A stretch of 64,000 bases of DNA from Streptosporangium roseum DSM 43021 (lineage in GTDB: Bacteria; Actinomycetota; Actinomycetes; Streptosporangiales; Streptosporangiaceae), in contig NC_013595.1 in the NCBI RefSeq assembly GCF_000024865.1, forward strand, positions 1-64,000. The letters are read 5' to 3'. Numbering within the stretch: position 1 is the stretch's first letter; the number at the start of each line of letters is the position of its first letter. This document shows, one piece after another, positions 45,297-53,231 of the stretch. The position numbers and the translations under genes were made by a program. The notes below the pieces were generated by a model. It made no database searches and had not been told where the DNA came from. It was given only the letters and a program-made list of their open reading frames with translations.

Positions 45297-46139
45297 TCAG
45301 CTACGTCGGATCACGATGTCGCCGTCGGAGGTCCGGGCACGCACCTCGACGCTCTCGTCGTCCTGTCCGGGACCGTCGCAGGGGTCCAGAGCGACGTGCA
45401 CGCTGCCGTACTCCGTCTTCACATCCAGGTAGGCGGCGCTGCCCGCGCGGATGCCGGCCTCGATCGCACCGGAGGAGGTCTCCAGGACCACCGGACCGCG
45501 TACCACCTCGCCGACCCGGACATCGCCCGTCGCGGTCTTGGCGTCGACGCCGGCCAGCGCGCGGTCGACGGTGATGTCTCCGTACGCCGTTCTCAGCCGC
45601 AGGTCACCGGTCACCTCGCCGAGGGCGATGGCGCCGTTGGCGGTCCTGACCACCGCCGTGCCGTCGATCTCGCGAATCCGGATCTCGCCGTTGGCGGTGG
45701 TGACGTCGGTGTGCCCGGCCGACCGGATCACCGTGATGTCGCCGTCGGCGGTGTTCAGCTGCAGCTTGCCGGTCCGGTCGAGCCAGATGTCGCCGCCGGC
45801 GGTGTCGAACCTGGACTCTCCCAGGCGGCCCCCGCAGTGGAAATCTCCCGTTGTCCTCGCCTCGACGCGGGAGTCCGCCGGCAGCTCGATCCTCACCTCG
45901 ACGGAGCCGCCCCACCACAGCCACGAACGGATCGTGGACTTGGGTGTCTTCACCAGCAGTCGGCCCTGGGAGTAGTCCACCTGGGTCTGGGCCGCGCTCT
46001 GCACGTCGGCGTCGTCGGAGGCGTCCTTCGGGCGTATCTCCACGACCGTGTCGGCGCGGTCGCCGGCATGGATCCGGACGTCGGCGGCCGCGAGATCGAT
46101 GACGGCGAAGATCGGTTCCGGGGTGTCGAAAGTCGGCAT
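45297..46139 (-). CDS. DUF4097 beta-repeat protein
   Basis: This 280-residue protein is made of short repeated beta strands typical of DUF4097 (LNTADGDITV, TTANGEIRI, RTANGAIALGE, RTAYGDITV, KTATGDVRVGE, ETSSGAIEAG). They suggest a beta-helix or beta-solenoid. No signal peptide is visible. The start is ATG 46139. It lies upstream of the ABC exporter genes in the same orientation and may be cotranscribed; its role is unknown. Confidence 0.8.
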   Translation of the reverse strand: MPTFDTPEPIFAVIDLAAADVRIHAGDRADTVVEIRPKDASDDADVQSAAQTQVDYSQGRLLVKTPKSTIRSWLWWGGSVEVRIELPADSRVEARTTGDFHCGGRLGESRFDTAGGDIWLDRTGKLQLNTADGDITVIRSAGHTDVTTANGEIRIREIDGTAVVRTANGAIALGEVTGDLRLRTAYGDITVDRALAGVDAKTATGDVRVGEVVRGPVVLETSSGAIEAGIRAGSAAYLDVKTEYGSVHVALDPCDGPGQDDESVEVRARTSDGDIVIRRS

Positions 46140-46221
46140 GGCGGTGCCCTCACGATGGGTGGTGGGTGGCCCGTCTGCGGGGACAGGCGATGAGTGGTGG
46201 GGTGGGGGCGGGGTAAGCGCG

Positions 46222-46788
46222 CTAGCGCACCCAGCCGGTGTAGTGCCGCCCGGTTCTCGGATCACCCCCCCGGTCGGAGCGACGGCCCTCGTCGCCGGGT
46301 TCGAGCGCCGCGGACACGGCGCGGACCAGCCAGGCGTTGACCGAGAGCCCTTCCCTGCCGGCCGCCTTCTCGATGCGCGATTTGAGGTGATCGGGGACGC
46401 GGAGCGAGACCCGCGACGTGCCGCCCTCATCGGCCTCCGACGGTGTCTCCGGAACGGGCGCCCGGACGCCCATCGCGACCTCCACCGCGCCGGCCAGCGC
46501 ACTCCTCAAGCTGCTCCCGCGCGCCTGTTCCGGCGCCCGCTCGGCCGGCGCCGGTGTCACGGAGAAATCGAGGTCACGCCCGCGCAGCCGTACGTCGACC
46601 GAGCCCGGCGCGAGATCACGGGTGATCTCGCCCGCGGCGGCCGACAGCGCCTCGAGCAGGGTGAGCCGGACGGCCGATTCGAGCGATGCGGTGAGACGCT
46701 CGGCGAGTGCGCGCGCGTCCGGGCCACTGGCCTCGGCGGCGACCGCCAGCTCGCGGCGGAGGTTGTCGACATATGGTGCGAGATCCAT
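46222..46788 (-). CDS. ribbon-helix-helix (HicB/Arc-like) DNA-binding protein
   Basis: This 188-residue protein has a ribbon-helix-helix domain in its C-terminal third (TSRVSLRVPDHLKSRIEKAAGREGLSVNAWLVRAVSAALE), the Arc/HicB antitoxin type. The N-terminal 100 residues form a separate helical and beta domain (MDLAPYVDNLRRELAVAAEA). It is near a DUF4097 gene, a pairing I have seen in actinomycetes (inference). Paired TGGCGCCA palindromes directly upstream of ATG 46788 suggest autoregulation. No toxin partner is evident. Confidence 0.8.
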   Translation of the reverse strand: MDLAPYVDNLRRELAVAAEASGPDARALAERLTASLESAVRLTLLEALSAAAGEITRDLAPGSVDVRLRGRDLDFSVTPAPAERAPEQARGSSLRSALAGAVEVAMGVRAPVPETPSEADEGGTSRVSLRVPDHLKSRIEKAAGREGLSVNAWLVRAVSAALEPGDEGRRSDRGGDPRTGRHYTGWVR

Positions 46789-46798
46789 GACGCCACTA

Positions 46799-46997
46799 TG
46801 GCGCCAAATTGGCGCCATGGCAAGGTCTGAACGGCTCTTGTCGGCGCCACCGGCGGTGACGCGACCGAATCCGGGCCTTGACCAGCACATGGGAGCGCTC
46901 TGCGAGACCACGCGCCTGCGCTGGAAAGACCTTCGCGGCGCGATGGTCGGGGAGATTCCCAACGGTACGGTGTCACCATGGCGCCATGATGGCGCCA
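46799..46997. promoter_or_regulatory. two pairs of TGGCGCCA operators
   Basis: The 8-bp palindrome TGGCGCCA occurs at 46799-46806 and 46810-46817 and again at 46979-46986 and 46990-46997. Both pairs are spaced 11 bp, about one DNA turn, as expected for cooperative ribbon-helix-helix binding. The first pair begins 11 bp upstream of the RHH gene start. The second pair, 180 bp away, suggests looping or a second promoter. Confidence 0.7.
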
Positions 46998-47426
46998 TAA
47001 GCGAGATGCGGCGTCCCGGTCCCACCTGTCCGGCGCGACCTCGTTCTACGGCTGATATGGCAGCCGTCGAAAAGTCGCGGTTGGTGCGCCGGGAGCGCGA
47101 CGCCCGCGGCACCGACCGGAAGCAGGCCCTCGGCCACAAGGTCATCCTCATCCCCGCCGCGGCCGCCTGGCCGACACCACCCCGCCGGGCAGGTGATCGG
47201 GTCGGTCGTTTTCGCCGGGTCCCGGCGCACGCGGTACGGGGCACCCACACGCTCTGCTTGTTGCTGCTGCCGTTGCGATCGACCCGTTCGCCGGCGGCGC
47301 CCGGGCAGGTGCCGCAGCTCGGCGGTCCCTTCCTGCCGCCGGTGGCCATGCCTCGGCGCTACGCGGCGCAGGCGGCGCTGTCAGTCCCGCACGGCAGGCA
47401 CGGGAGCCACACGACATGTCACGTGA
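46998..47426. other. gap without recognised gene
   Basis: Beyond the second TGGCGCCA pair I see no RNA gene, repeat or convincing ORF. Both strands have open frames because of the high GC content, but none has a recognisable product or ribosome site. A plus-strand promoter driven from the second operator pair would have no clear target here. Confidence 0.4.
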
Positions 47427-48071
47427 TCACGACCGGCCGCGCCGCCGGAAAAGCCACCAGCCTGCGGAGGCGAGACCGAGTGCCCCCACGACCGCGCCCG
47501 CATAGATCCAGAGCGAGACCGCCCCGTCCTGCGACGCCTGGGGTGAAGAAGGAGCAGCGGTCGCCGCCGGACGGGTGGCTGTGCCGAGGGCGGCGAGCAG
47601 TTCGGAGGTGAGGGGGGACACGTCGGGAATCGCATCCTTCGGCCGCAGCGGATCCTTACCCGCGCGGACCATCCGGTTTCCGCTGCAGAGCGTGGTGTGC
47701 AGGGGCACACCCGGATCGGTCTCGAACATGCCGGTCTGCCCGGTGGAGGCGAACACCAGATAGCGCGTCCCGATGTCGAAGCTGTACCCGCAGGAGGCAC
47801 CGTCGGAGTTGGTGGCCACCTGGAAGGCGGCGTCCGCCCTCCCCTTGTAGACCTGGTCGGCGTGGAAGGTGTAGACGATCGGCGGCCGGGGGCCGAGGGG
47901 GTCGCCCTCGACCTGATGGACGGCCGTCACCGTCCCGGTGAAGACGGCGGCCGACTGTTCCATCTGGTCCTTCGGCTCGAACGGGGCGCAGGAGCAGGCG
48001 CACGCCGTACCCGGGGCGATCGCGAGGGTGGCGGCGACGAGCAGGAGAACCGCCAGAACCCGATGTCTCAT
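47427..48071 (-). CDS. secreted TIMP-like protein with C-terminal anchor
   Basis: This 214-residue exported protein has a signal peptide (VLAVLLLVAATLAIAPGTA) followed at once by CACSCAPF, the CxC start seen in TIMP/NTR-like domains. A further Cys lies at CGYSFDIGTRYLVFAS and CSGNRMV. A Pro/Ala/Ser linker leads to a final span (LWIYAGAVVGALGLASAGWWLF) and RRRGRS, a C-terminal membrane anchor. Such bacterial proteins are common in actinomycetes and are of unknown function. The start is ATG 48071. Confidence 0.75.
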   Translation of the reverse strand: MRHRVLAVLLLVAATLAIAPGTACACSCAPFEPKDQMEQSAAVFTGTVTAVHQVEGDPLGPRPPIVYTFHADQVYKGRADAAFQVATNSDGASCGYSFDIGTRYLVFASTGQTGMFETDPGVPLHTTLCSGNRMVRAGKDPLRPKDAIPDVSPLTSELLAALGTATRPAATAAPSSPQASQDGAVSLWIYAGAVVGALGLASAGWWLFRRRGRS

Positions 48072-48286
48072 GCCTCCATCACGTATCGCTCCGAACAACG
48101 GTTCGACAGCGGATGACGGATGGTGGAGAGCGGGGGCGCGACCTGAACGACGAGACGGCGCCCCTGCTCTTCGACGTGGTCGGACGGCATGGTCGGACGG
48201 CTGGGAAAGAGCGTCGTGTCTTCGAGGAGCCGCAGACCTTCGCCGTGGGAGTCCAGCCGCACGAGAGCATGCATGGACTGCACCTA

Positions 48287-48391
48287 CTCCCACCTGAACA
48301 TACGGTCCACCTCCCACCTGTACATACGGTCCACGGGCTCCCACCTGTACATACGGTCCACGGGCTCCCACCTGTACATACGGTCCACGGG
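48287..48391. repeat. four 24-27 bp tandem repeats
   Basis: Units lie at 48287-48310 (24 bp), 48311-48337, 48338-48364 and 48365-48391 (27 bp each). Each contains the core TACATACGGTCCAC, with the last three nearly identical. The period is a multiple of three, yet no neighbouring gene includes them with confidence. They sit upstream of the TIMP-like gene and may be iterated protein-binding sites. Confidence 0.75.
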
Positions 48392-48540
48392 GATCCCGCC
48401 GTCCGGCACCGTCCAGGGCGGTCGTCACCCGGTTCGTCGCTCACGCACCTGTGCTCTCACCCGCCCTCGGTACTCACCGAACATGATCGATTCGTCTGGC
48501 GGGCGAGATGGCGCTCTTCCACATCAGCCACTTATGGACC

Positions 48541-48870
48541 TCAGTGGCCTTGTGCCCCTCCTCTGGGCCCCAGAGATCCCCGCTGGAGGCGCTTGCTCTT
48601 CCTCGTCTTGAAGGCGCGGTGGCCAATCAGAGTGGCGATCCCACCAGCCAGAGTGCCCATTCCAGCCGCAAAGCCACCTGCGAGACCCTGAAGAAGGCCA
48701 GTCCCTACGCCTGCGACAACCGCTGCAACGAGAGCTGCGACAGTCGAGCGAATCAGGTTTCCCGGCGGACTGATGCAGACCGTGTCGCAAGGCTCCGCTG
48801 GTTCAGCGGGTGTGAACGTCCGGGCGTTCCTCGGCGTTCCAAGCTCGACAGTGAGCTTCAGGTAGGGCAT
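48541..48870 (-). CDS. small membrane protein, hypothetical
   Basis: This 109-residue protein has a long glycine/alanine-rich hydrophobic stretch (STVAALVAAVVAGVGTGLLQGLAGGFAAGMGTLAGGIATLIG), probably two spans, and a basic tail (RAFKTRKSKRLQRGS). The N-terminal 40 residues are soluble with two Cys. ATG 48870 follows GAGGGG on the minus strand. No family is recognised. The following 48871-49254 holds no gene I can support. Confidence 0.45.
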   Translation of the reverse strand: MPYLKLTVELGTPRNARTFTPAEPAEPCDTVCISPPGNLIRSTVAALVAAVVAGVGTGLLQGLAGGFAAGMGTLAGGIATLIGHRAFKTRKSKRLQRGSLGPRGGAQGH

Positions 48871-49254
48871 TCAACCCCTCTCGCTGTGACGTGCGAGCTA
48901 TCTGTCCGACGCCTTCCCGGCTGGGACGTCTGCTCGCACTCCACTGCAGGAGAAGTTGTGTACACCACGCCTGGCTACCTCAGTGAGGTCCGCCGGCAGA
49001 AGCGGGGCGGCTGCTCATCCGCTCTACCTCCGGCCGGGAGTAGGGCGAATGCCGATCGTTGAATCCTGTCGGTCGCTCGTTCGCCAGAGCGATCCGGAGC
49101 CACGATCACACGGCAACGCGTTCATCGAACATGCGCGCAGAAGATCTTGGTTGCTCTCATATACGGCCCGGGCGGCGGGCTCGCGGGAGAACCGTCCCCA
49201 GGCCGCACGCGCAGTGTGCGGTCCACAAGCTCGGGTCGCGTGGCACCGCGGAGC

Positions 49255-49668
49255 GCCGCCCTTAGTGACGGAACGGTCAAGGTTCTCAAGGCCCAGCGGA
49301 GTATGCAGGCCGCCGACAAGCTGGCGGTCGGGCAGAAGTGGAAGAGGACGGATGACCACGTGGTCACGACCTGCTGGGGAGAGCCGATCCACCCGGATAT
49401 GGTCAGCTCACCCACCGCGACCATGATCCGACGTTACAACAACCCTGTGAAAGAACTCCAGCTCAAGGAACCGCTTCCACACACTCGGCTCCATGACCTC
49501 CGGCACATCCACGCTACGACGCTGCTCCTGGCGGGCGTCCCCGTCCACGCCGTCGCGGCCCGACTCGGTCGTGCCGACCTGTCCATCACACTACGCGTCT
49601 ATGCCCATGTGATCCGGGCGGCGGAAACCTCTGCCGCCGACGTCTTCGCAAAGACGGTCAGCGGGTAG
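49255..49668 (+). pseudogene. tyrosine integrase remnant, C-terminal half
   Basis: The plus strand encodes the catalytic half of an actinomycete integrase: TVKVLKAQRSMQAADKLAVGQKW, then CWGEPIHPDM, LHDLRHIHATTLLLAGV (catalytic His and Arg) and LRVYAHVI (Tyr). The third histidine motif, normally LGH, reads LGR here, and the N-terminal half is missing. It is therefore probably inactive. It is followed by GTTAGCA words, a terminator and a tRNA-Arg 3' half, so it marks the end of an integrated element. Confidence 0.8.
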
Positions 49669-49727
49669 CGGGAACCGCCCTGTTAGCAAGGGTGATAGCA
49701 AACAGACCAGTCGATCAAGAATACGAA

Positions 49728-49767
49728 AAGGCCCCTGAGCGGATAATCCCTGCTCAGGGGCCTTCTT
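49728..49767. terminator. strong terminator between integrase remnant and tRNA-Arg fragment
   Basis: A perfect 13-bp stem (49728-49740 with 49752-49764) with an 11-nt loop and a CTT tail. It could work on both strands because the arm starts with AA and follows a GAAAA run. Confidence 0.85.
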
Positions 49768-49774
49768 GCATCTG

Positions 49775-49816
49775 TGCGGCCGGAGGTACTCGAAACCCCA
49801 ACCTTCTGATCCGTAG
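49775..49816 (-). pseudogene. tRNA-Arg(ACG) 3' half, probable attachment site
   Basis: The minus strand reads an anticodon loop CTACGGA (anticodon ACG), the 3' anticodon strand TCAGA, a variable region, an intact T-arm (GGGGT-TTCGAGT-ACCTC) and an acceptor-like end. No 5' half follows. A tRNA 3' half beside an integrase is the signature of an att site. The 17 bp AACCTTCTGATCCGTAG (49800-49816) occur again at 54635-54651. Confidence 0.65.
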
Positions 49817-49850
49817 GCAAGGGCAGGTTCCAGGTCGTGAGGCTCACACG

Positions 49851-49926
49851 CTGGTCAGGCGGTAGATGTGGTTCGGTGGGATGTGGTCGCGTAAGACGGT
49901 GTTGCTGTACGCGACTGCTGTACGGC
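49851..49926. repeat. dispersed repeat copy A
   Basis: This is the first of four same-orientation copies of a repeat with the conserved core GTAAGACGGTGTTGCTGTA (49891-49909 here). It is preceded by the tRNA-Arg-like ATCCGTAG and AGGGCAG words, as in copy C. It has no credible coding role; the minus-strand reading gives a similar short peptide in all copies, which may be chance. Confidence 0.75.
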
Positions 49927-49960
49927 ACTTCCCCGCAAACTGCGCACGGCGGCCTCTCGG

Positions 49961-50638
49961 TCAACGCTCGCCGTACAGGATCTCCATCGCCTGGAGCACG
50001 TCCGTAACAACGTGGTCCGCCTCGTGCTCCTGATTCGGTCGCGTTCCCCGGTCGACCCAGACCGTTCGGAGACCGGCCGCCCGTCCACCGCCGATGTCGG
50101 CAACCGGGTGGTCACCGACCATCCATCCCCCATCGGCAAGGGACATGCCGCACCGTTTGGCAGCGATCTCGAACAGGCCGACGTCGGGCTTGCGGACGCC
50201 TTCGAGTCCAGAGAGGGCATAAGCGTCGACTGCCTCGGCCAGTCCCGTTCGCTGGATCTTGCCAAGCTGGTTGTCCGCGGTTCCGTTGGTGACGATCGCC
50301 ACCTTCCAACCAAACGCACGGAGTCGGGACAATCCATCCATCACCTCAGGCCGGCAGCGAACGAGATACGGCATGCGCTTCCGGTAGCGGCTCCACAGCT
50401 CCTCAACCGATTCGGGCGGGGTGAAGCGCTCGCGCACCTTGCCGAAGAAGATCTCACGATGGGGATAGCCGGCCTGGTCGAGAACGAGCAGCCAATTAAC
50501 CGCCTTGTCTCCAAGGCCGTGCTCGTCGGCGAACTCCGCGGCCCACTCCCGAAATGCTTCGTCGAGGTTCACGAGCGTGTTGTCCAGGTCGAAAAGCACA
50601 AGCCGTTGCACAGCAACTGACTCTACGCGGATCACCAC
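49961..50638 (-). CDS. HAD-family hydrolase
   Basis: This 225-residue phosphatase-like protein has all four HAD motifs: FDLDNTLV (nucleophile Asp), IVTNGT, the Lys in EGVRKPD, and VGDHPVADI. A helical cap lies between motifs I and II, the arrangement of subfamily I enzymes. The open frame starts at GTG 50638, but GTG 50611 is also possible since no ribosome site decides. The last 60 bp of the gene and its downstream region are repeated at 57352-57462, showing a segmental duplication. The substrate is unknown. Confidence 0.85.
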   Translation of the reverse strand: MVIRVESVAVQRLVLFDLDNTLVNLDEAFREWAAEFADEHGLGDKAVNWLLVLDQAGYPHREIFFGKVRERFTPPESVEELWSRYRKRMPYLVRCRPEVMDGLSRLRAFGWKVAIVTNGTADNQLGKIQRTGLAEAVDAYALSGLEGVRKPDVGLFEIAAKRCGMSLADGGWMVGDHPVADIGGGRAAGLRTVWVDRGTRPNQEHEADHVVTDVLQAMEILYGER

Positions 50639-50698
50639 CGTGGACTTGAGCGCCTACTTGCAAACGGGGGCCAGTCACGACGTAGAGGGCTCCTCGCC

Positions 50699-50775
50699 CT
50701 GGTCACGTGGCAGATGCGGTCTGGTGACGTGTGATCGTGTAAGGCGGTGTTGCCGTATCCCGCTGCTTGCATGGC
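50699..50775. repeat. dispersed repeat copy B
   Basis: This is the most diverged of the four copies. It keeps the start CTGGTCACGTGGCAGATG and the core GTAAGGCGGTGTTGCCGTA (50739-50757). It has lost the tRNA-like flank seen in copies A and C. Confidence 0.6.
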
Positions 50776-50822
50776 CTCGTAGCCAGTGGCCAGCCCCAAC
50801 GTGTCTCCAGCGACTGCACTGT

Positions 50823-50941
50823 TCAGCAGGCCGGATCGCGGTTCCGTAGCCGGACCGCGCCACCGAGAGCACGCTCCCGTACGAAGAAAGCCGTGGCTCC
50901 CTTGAGAATGTCGACGTCCTCACGTAACAGGCGCAGGTAGG
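50823..50941 (-). pseudogene. IS3-family OrfA C-terminal remnant
   Basis: The minus strand reads LLREDVDILKGATAFFVRE and stops soon after, matching the typical coiled-coil end of IS3 OrfA (LREDVDILKxATAFF). The helix-turn-helix part and OrfB are missing. Confidence 0.65.
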
Positions 50942-51523
50942 CCCGCCGCATTGCTGCGGCGGGCCGTCAAACCGTGCGGGCAAATCCTCGCTGAACACGG
51001 CTCAAGTAAGCCCCGAAGGGCCATTCAGCTGTGCTGTGCCCCTGCGCCGGCGGGCGAGCAGCATGCGATGGCTAGAGGCGTGGACAAGGCGGGGCCGGCA
51101 CCGTCCGAAGGGCCGGGTCGTCCGTGGTGCACGAGGTAGTCGGCAACTATCGCGCGTCGGCGGCATGAAGCCACCATCGCTCCCATTGGGCCGGAATTGA
51201 GGTGGCTGCTCGGCGGTCAGGAGATGATCTCCGTAGAGCAGACCCATACGTTCCGCCTGGCGAGAAGCCGTAGCGTGTACCGATCGATTGGAGGGGTCAC
51301 CTGCTTGCGCCGATCGACCATGTAGCCGGTTCATCGATGGACCGCCGGGAGACGCCCCACCCAAGACCAATATGTGCCGGACGATGCCCGTCCAGGGCAA
51401 TTTCGTCAGGTAAGCGCCGCTGTCGCTGTCGCCGAATACTCGCCTATCATTCCTGAACGTTTTTCATTTTCTCACGGCGAAGTATCACCGGACGCAGATC
51501 GGCGAATCGGCGCACCGACTCCG

Positions 51524-52027
51524 TCAATCCTGAATATTGATGTAGGGGTCCCAGTAGTAGTAACCCTGCTTTTCACCTTTGTGGTTGAGAATCATGAAAC
51601 TGAAGTTGTAGGTTACCGTCCCCGTGTCCAAGACCTCGGACTCCCAGTAGTAGCTGTTGATTTTCTGGGTAGTGGGATTCAACGGGTCCTGACTGCTCGG
51701 CTTCGGCTCGTTGAGGACCACCGACCTTGGTACGGGAGTGCTGATCAGATCCTGTCCGGACAGGGCGTTGAACCTGTAGAGGACGCTGGTGTACTCGGAG
51801 TTCAGAGATAGTGTCGTCTCACGCCATCTGATGATGTCCATGGGGGAGGCGTTGATCGTCAACTCGCTTCCCGGAGTACTCCCGAGTTGGTTCTGCCGGG
51901 TCGTCATGTAGATCAAACTGCTGCTGTCGGGGATCGACGTGGGGCTGTTCGGATCGGTGTTCTTGCCGTATTTTCCGAGAATGGTTTCCGCGTCGATGGC
52001 GATGAGGACGTTAATGAACTCCGACAT
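51524..52027 (-). CDS. PixA/AidA-type inclusion body family protein
   Basis: This 167-residue protein starts SEFINVLIAIDAETILGKYG, then NTDPNSPTSIPDSSSLIYM, GSELTINASPMDIIRWRETTLS, and ends FMILNHKGEKQGYYYWDPYI. The pattern of a short beta protein with a DPNxPT segment and YYYWDPY end matches PixA/AidA family inclusion-body or lectin-like proteins, best known from Photorhabdus, Xenorhabdus and Burkholderia. ATG 52027 has AGGGAG 8 nt upstream. The frame stays open 177 bp further (to 52204). The gene is clearly more AT-rich than its neighbours, which suggests horizontal transfer. Its role is unknown. Confidence 0.7.
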   Translation of the reverse strand: MSEFINVLIAIDAETILGKYGKNTDPNSPTSIPDSSSLIYMTTRQNQLGSTPGSELTINASPMDIIRWRETTLSLNSEYTSVLYRFNALSGQDLISTPVPRSVVLNEPKPSSQDPLNPTTQKINSYYWESEVLDTGTVTYNFSFMILNHKGEKQGYYYWDPYINIQD

Positions 52028-52382
52028 ACAGCAATTCTCCCTTAATGTCCGAAAAGACAGACCGTAGTCCAGAATCCTGCAATCACGACTTGACTGTAAA
52101 TCGCCCGCACTGGAGAGCTTGCCGAGCCGGTGAACCATTGTCAAGATTTGTGAATCAAGATCCTTGAGCAGGGTTCTCATTGGGGCATTCAACAAGGATG
52201 TCAAGGGTCATACTTCTTCCTTTTGGGCAACGCAAGAAATGCCGTTCCGTGGTGCCCTTAAGTGCTGGCCCTACACCGTTTAGTCGGTCGACTAATGGGA
52301 ATCATGATGAATATCGAGACTAGAATGGTGGATTGGAAGGCGGTCGCGCAGGCGGGCGCTACTTGGGGTTCCGCGAGCGGGG
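52028..52382. other. upstream region of the PixA-like gene
   Basis: This is an AT-rich region. The minus strand remains open to 52204 and encodes a helical, non-repetitive peptide that could be an N-terminal extension, but the ribosome site favours the downstream start. A palindromic TAGTCGGTCGACTA at about 52280-52293 and the left side of the CRISPR remnant follow. Confidence 0.4.
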
Positions 52383-52590
52383 ATGCCTCTCGCACGCGGG
52401 GATGGTCCGCCGGGCCGCTTCCGGTCGTGCCCGGGCCGGCGGTGCTCCCCGCGCACGCGGGGGATGATCCCGCCGACCTGGACGGTTCCCGGGGACGCCG
52501 CCCCGTGCTCCCCGCGCACGTGGGATGTCCCACCGGCGATGACCCGCAGGCGTTTTTCGGAGAGTGCTCCCCACACACACGGAGATGACC
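52383..52590 (-). CRISPR. degenerate type I-E-like CRISPR mini-array
   Basis: Four repeats lie at 52383-52408, 52442-52471, 52505-52531 and 52564-52590. The best copy begins GTGCTCCCCGCGCACGCGGG. The intervals between them are 33, 33 and 32 bp, the spacer length of type I-E arrays, and the repeat resembles actinobacterial I-E repeats. All copies differ from one another. Read as crRNA, the array runs on the minus strand. No cas gene is in the window, so it looks like an abandoned array. Confidence 0.75.
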
Positions 52591-52641
52591 ATTCCGGCTC
52601 ATTCTTGGCGAGTGTGCGTGTTGTCGTCAAAGCCAAACAAG

Positions 52642-52674
52642 AACGCCCCGACCATGATCGGCCCGGGGCGTTTT
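52642..52674. terminator. terminator next to the tRNA-Phe fragment
   Basis: AACGCCCCG (52642-52650) pairs with CGGGGCGTT (52664-52672), followed by TTTT. An outer AGCCAAA/TTTGGCT pair extends it. On the minus strand it is in the right place to have terminated the tRNA-Phe transcript. Confidence 0.8.
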
Positions 52675-52687
52675 GGCTGTTCAGGTG

Positions 52688-52740
52688 TGGTGGCCAGAGG
52701 CGGGTCGAACCGCCGACCTTCCGCTTTTCAGGCGGAGCGA
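52688..52740 (-). pseudogene. tRNA-Phe 3' half, probable attachment site
   Basis: The minus strand carries an anticodon stem-loop with CTGAAAA (anticodon GAA), GCGGAAGGTC, a T-arm-like GGCGGTTCGACCCGCC (one C short of a perfect arm) and CTGGCCA-CCA, the end of an actinobacterial tRNA-Phe with encoded CCA. The 5' half is absent. This is the pattern left by an element that integrated in the tRNA-Phe gene. Confidence 0.75.
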
Positions 52741-53185
52741 TCACCCTGGTCGTGTCGGAGAGTCTGTGGTCAAGCGTGTGTAGACGGCGGCCGGCGTGTG
52801 GTCGTGATGGTCGACGTTGTCGTCAACTCTCGCTCCACCTCAGCCATGGTCATCCAGTGGCAAGGCCCGGCAGAGGAGGGCTGTGGCAGTAATCGTCGTT
52901 GCGGTGCCCGCCTCGATGTGACCCCGGTCGACCGCTCCTCCCATGGTTGCCGGGTGCACGACAGCACAATGCGTCTCGGCGGCCATCGGGGCGGACTTGC
53001 GCCCGATGCACTGGATCGGAGGTCTCCCCCTGGCCGCCGCCCGGCAGCACGGAAGCAGACCTGGCGCACCTGGACCGGGCGATCGCGCGGCTGGTGCTGC
53101 TGCCCTGCCTGGCCTTCGCCGGCCGGGACGTACGGAAGGTAGAAGCCGGCCCGGCCTGGGAAGCATCCTGTCACCCTTCATGAGA
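52741..53185. other. gap with a possible decayed gene
   Basis: No intact gene is supported. On the plus strand, IGADLRPMHWIGGLPLAAAR followed, after a frameshift, by ADLAHLDRAIARLVLLPCLAF looks like a decayed actinomycete gene (about 52940-53150). I do not recognise the family with certainty. Confidence 0.3.
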
Positions 53186-53217
53186 CTGTTTGCATTGTTA
53201 TAGTCAAAAGCAAACAG
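53186..53217 (+). promoter_or_regulatory. GntR-type operator palindrome
   Basis: CTGTTTGC (53186-53193) and GCAAACAG (53210-53217) form a perfect inverted repeat with a 16-bp spacer containing TTATAG, a possible -10. It is 14 bp upstream of the DUF1648-type gene, whose operon ends with a YtrA-type GntR regulator, so autoregulation is likely. Confidence 0.65.
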
Positions 53218-53231
53218 TTGGAGGTTGGGCC

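Larger units (their letters stand above)
50639..51523. other. gene-poor gap with repeat and IS remnants
   Basis: This 885-bp gap holds repeat copy B (50699-50775), an IS3 OrfA tail (50823-50941, minus) and a GC hairpin (GCCCGCCGC with GCGGCGGGC, about 50942-50966). The rest, 51000-51520, has only short open frames I cannot support. The composition becomes more AT-rich toward the PixA-like gene. Confidence 0.55.

Noticed and set aside
48287..48391. The 27-bp tandem units as a CRISPR array
   Set aside because: The units abut directly with no unique spacers between them.
52258..52602. A protein-coding frame with SPRVRGEH-like peptides
   Set aside because: These peptides are the usual translation of CRISPR repeats, and the spacing identifies a decayed array instead.
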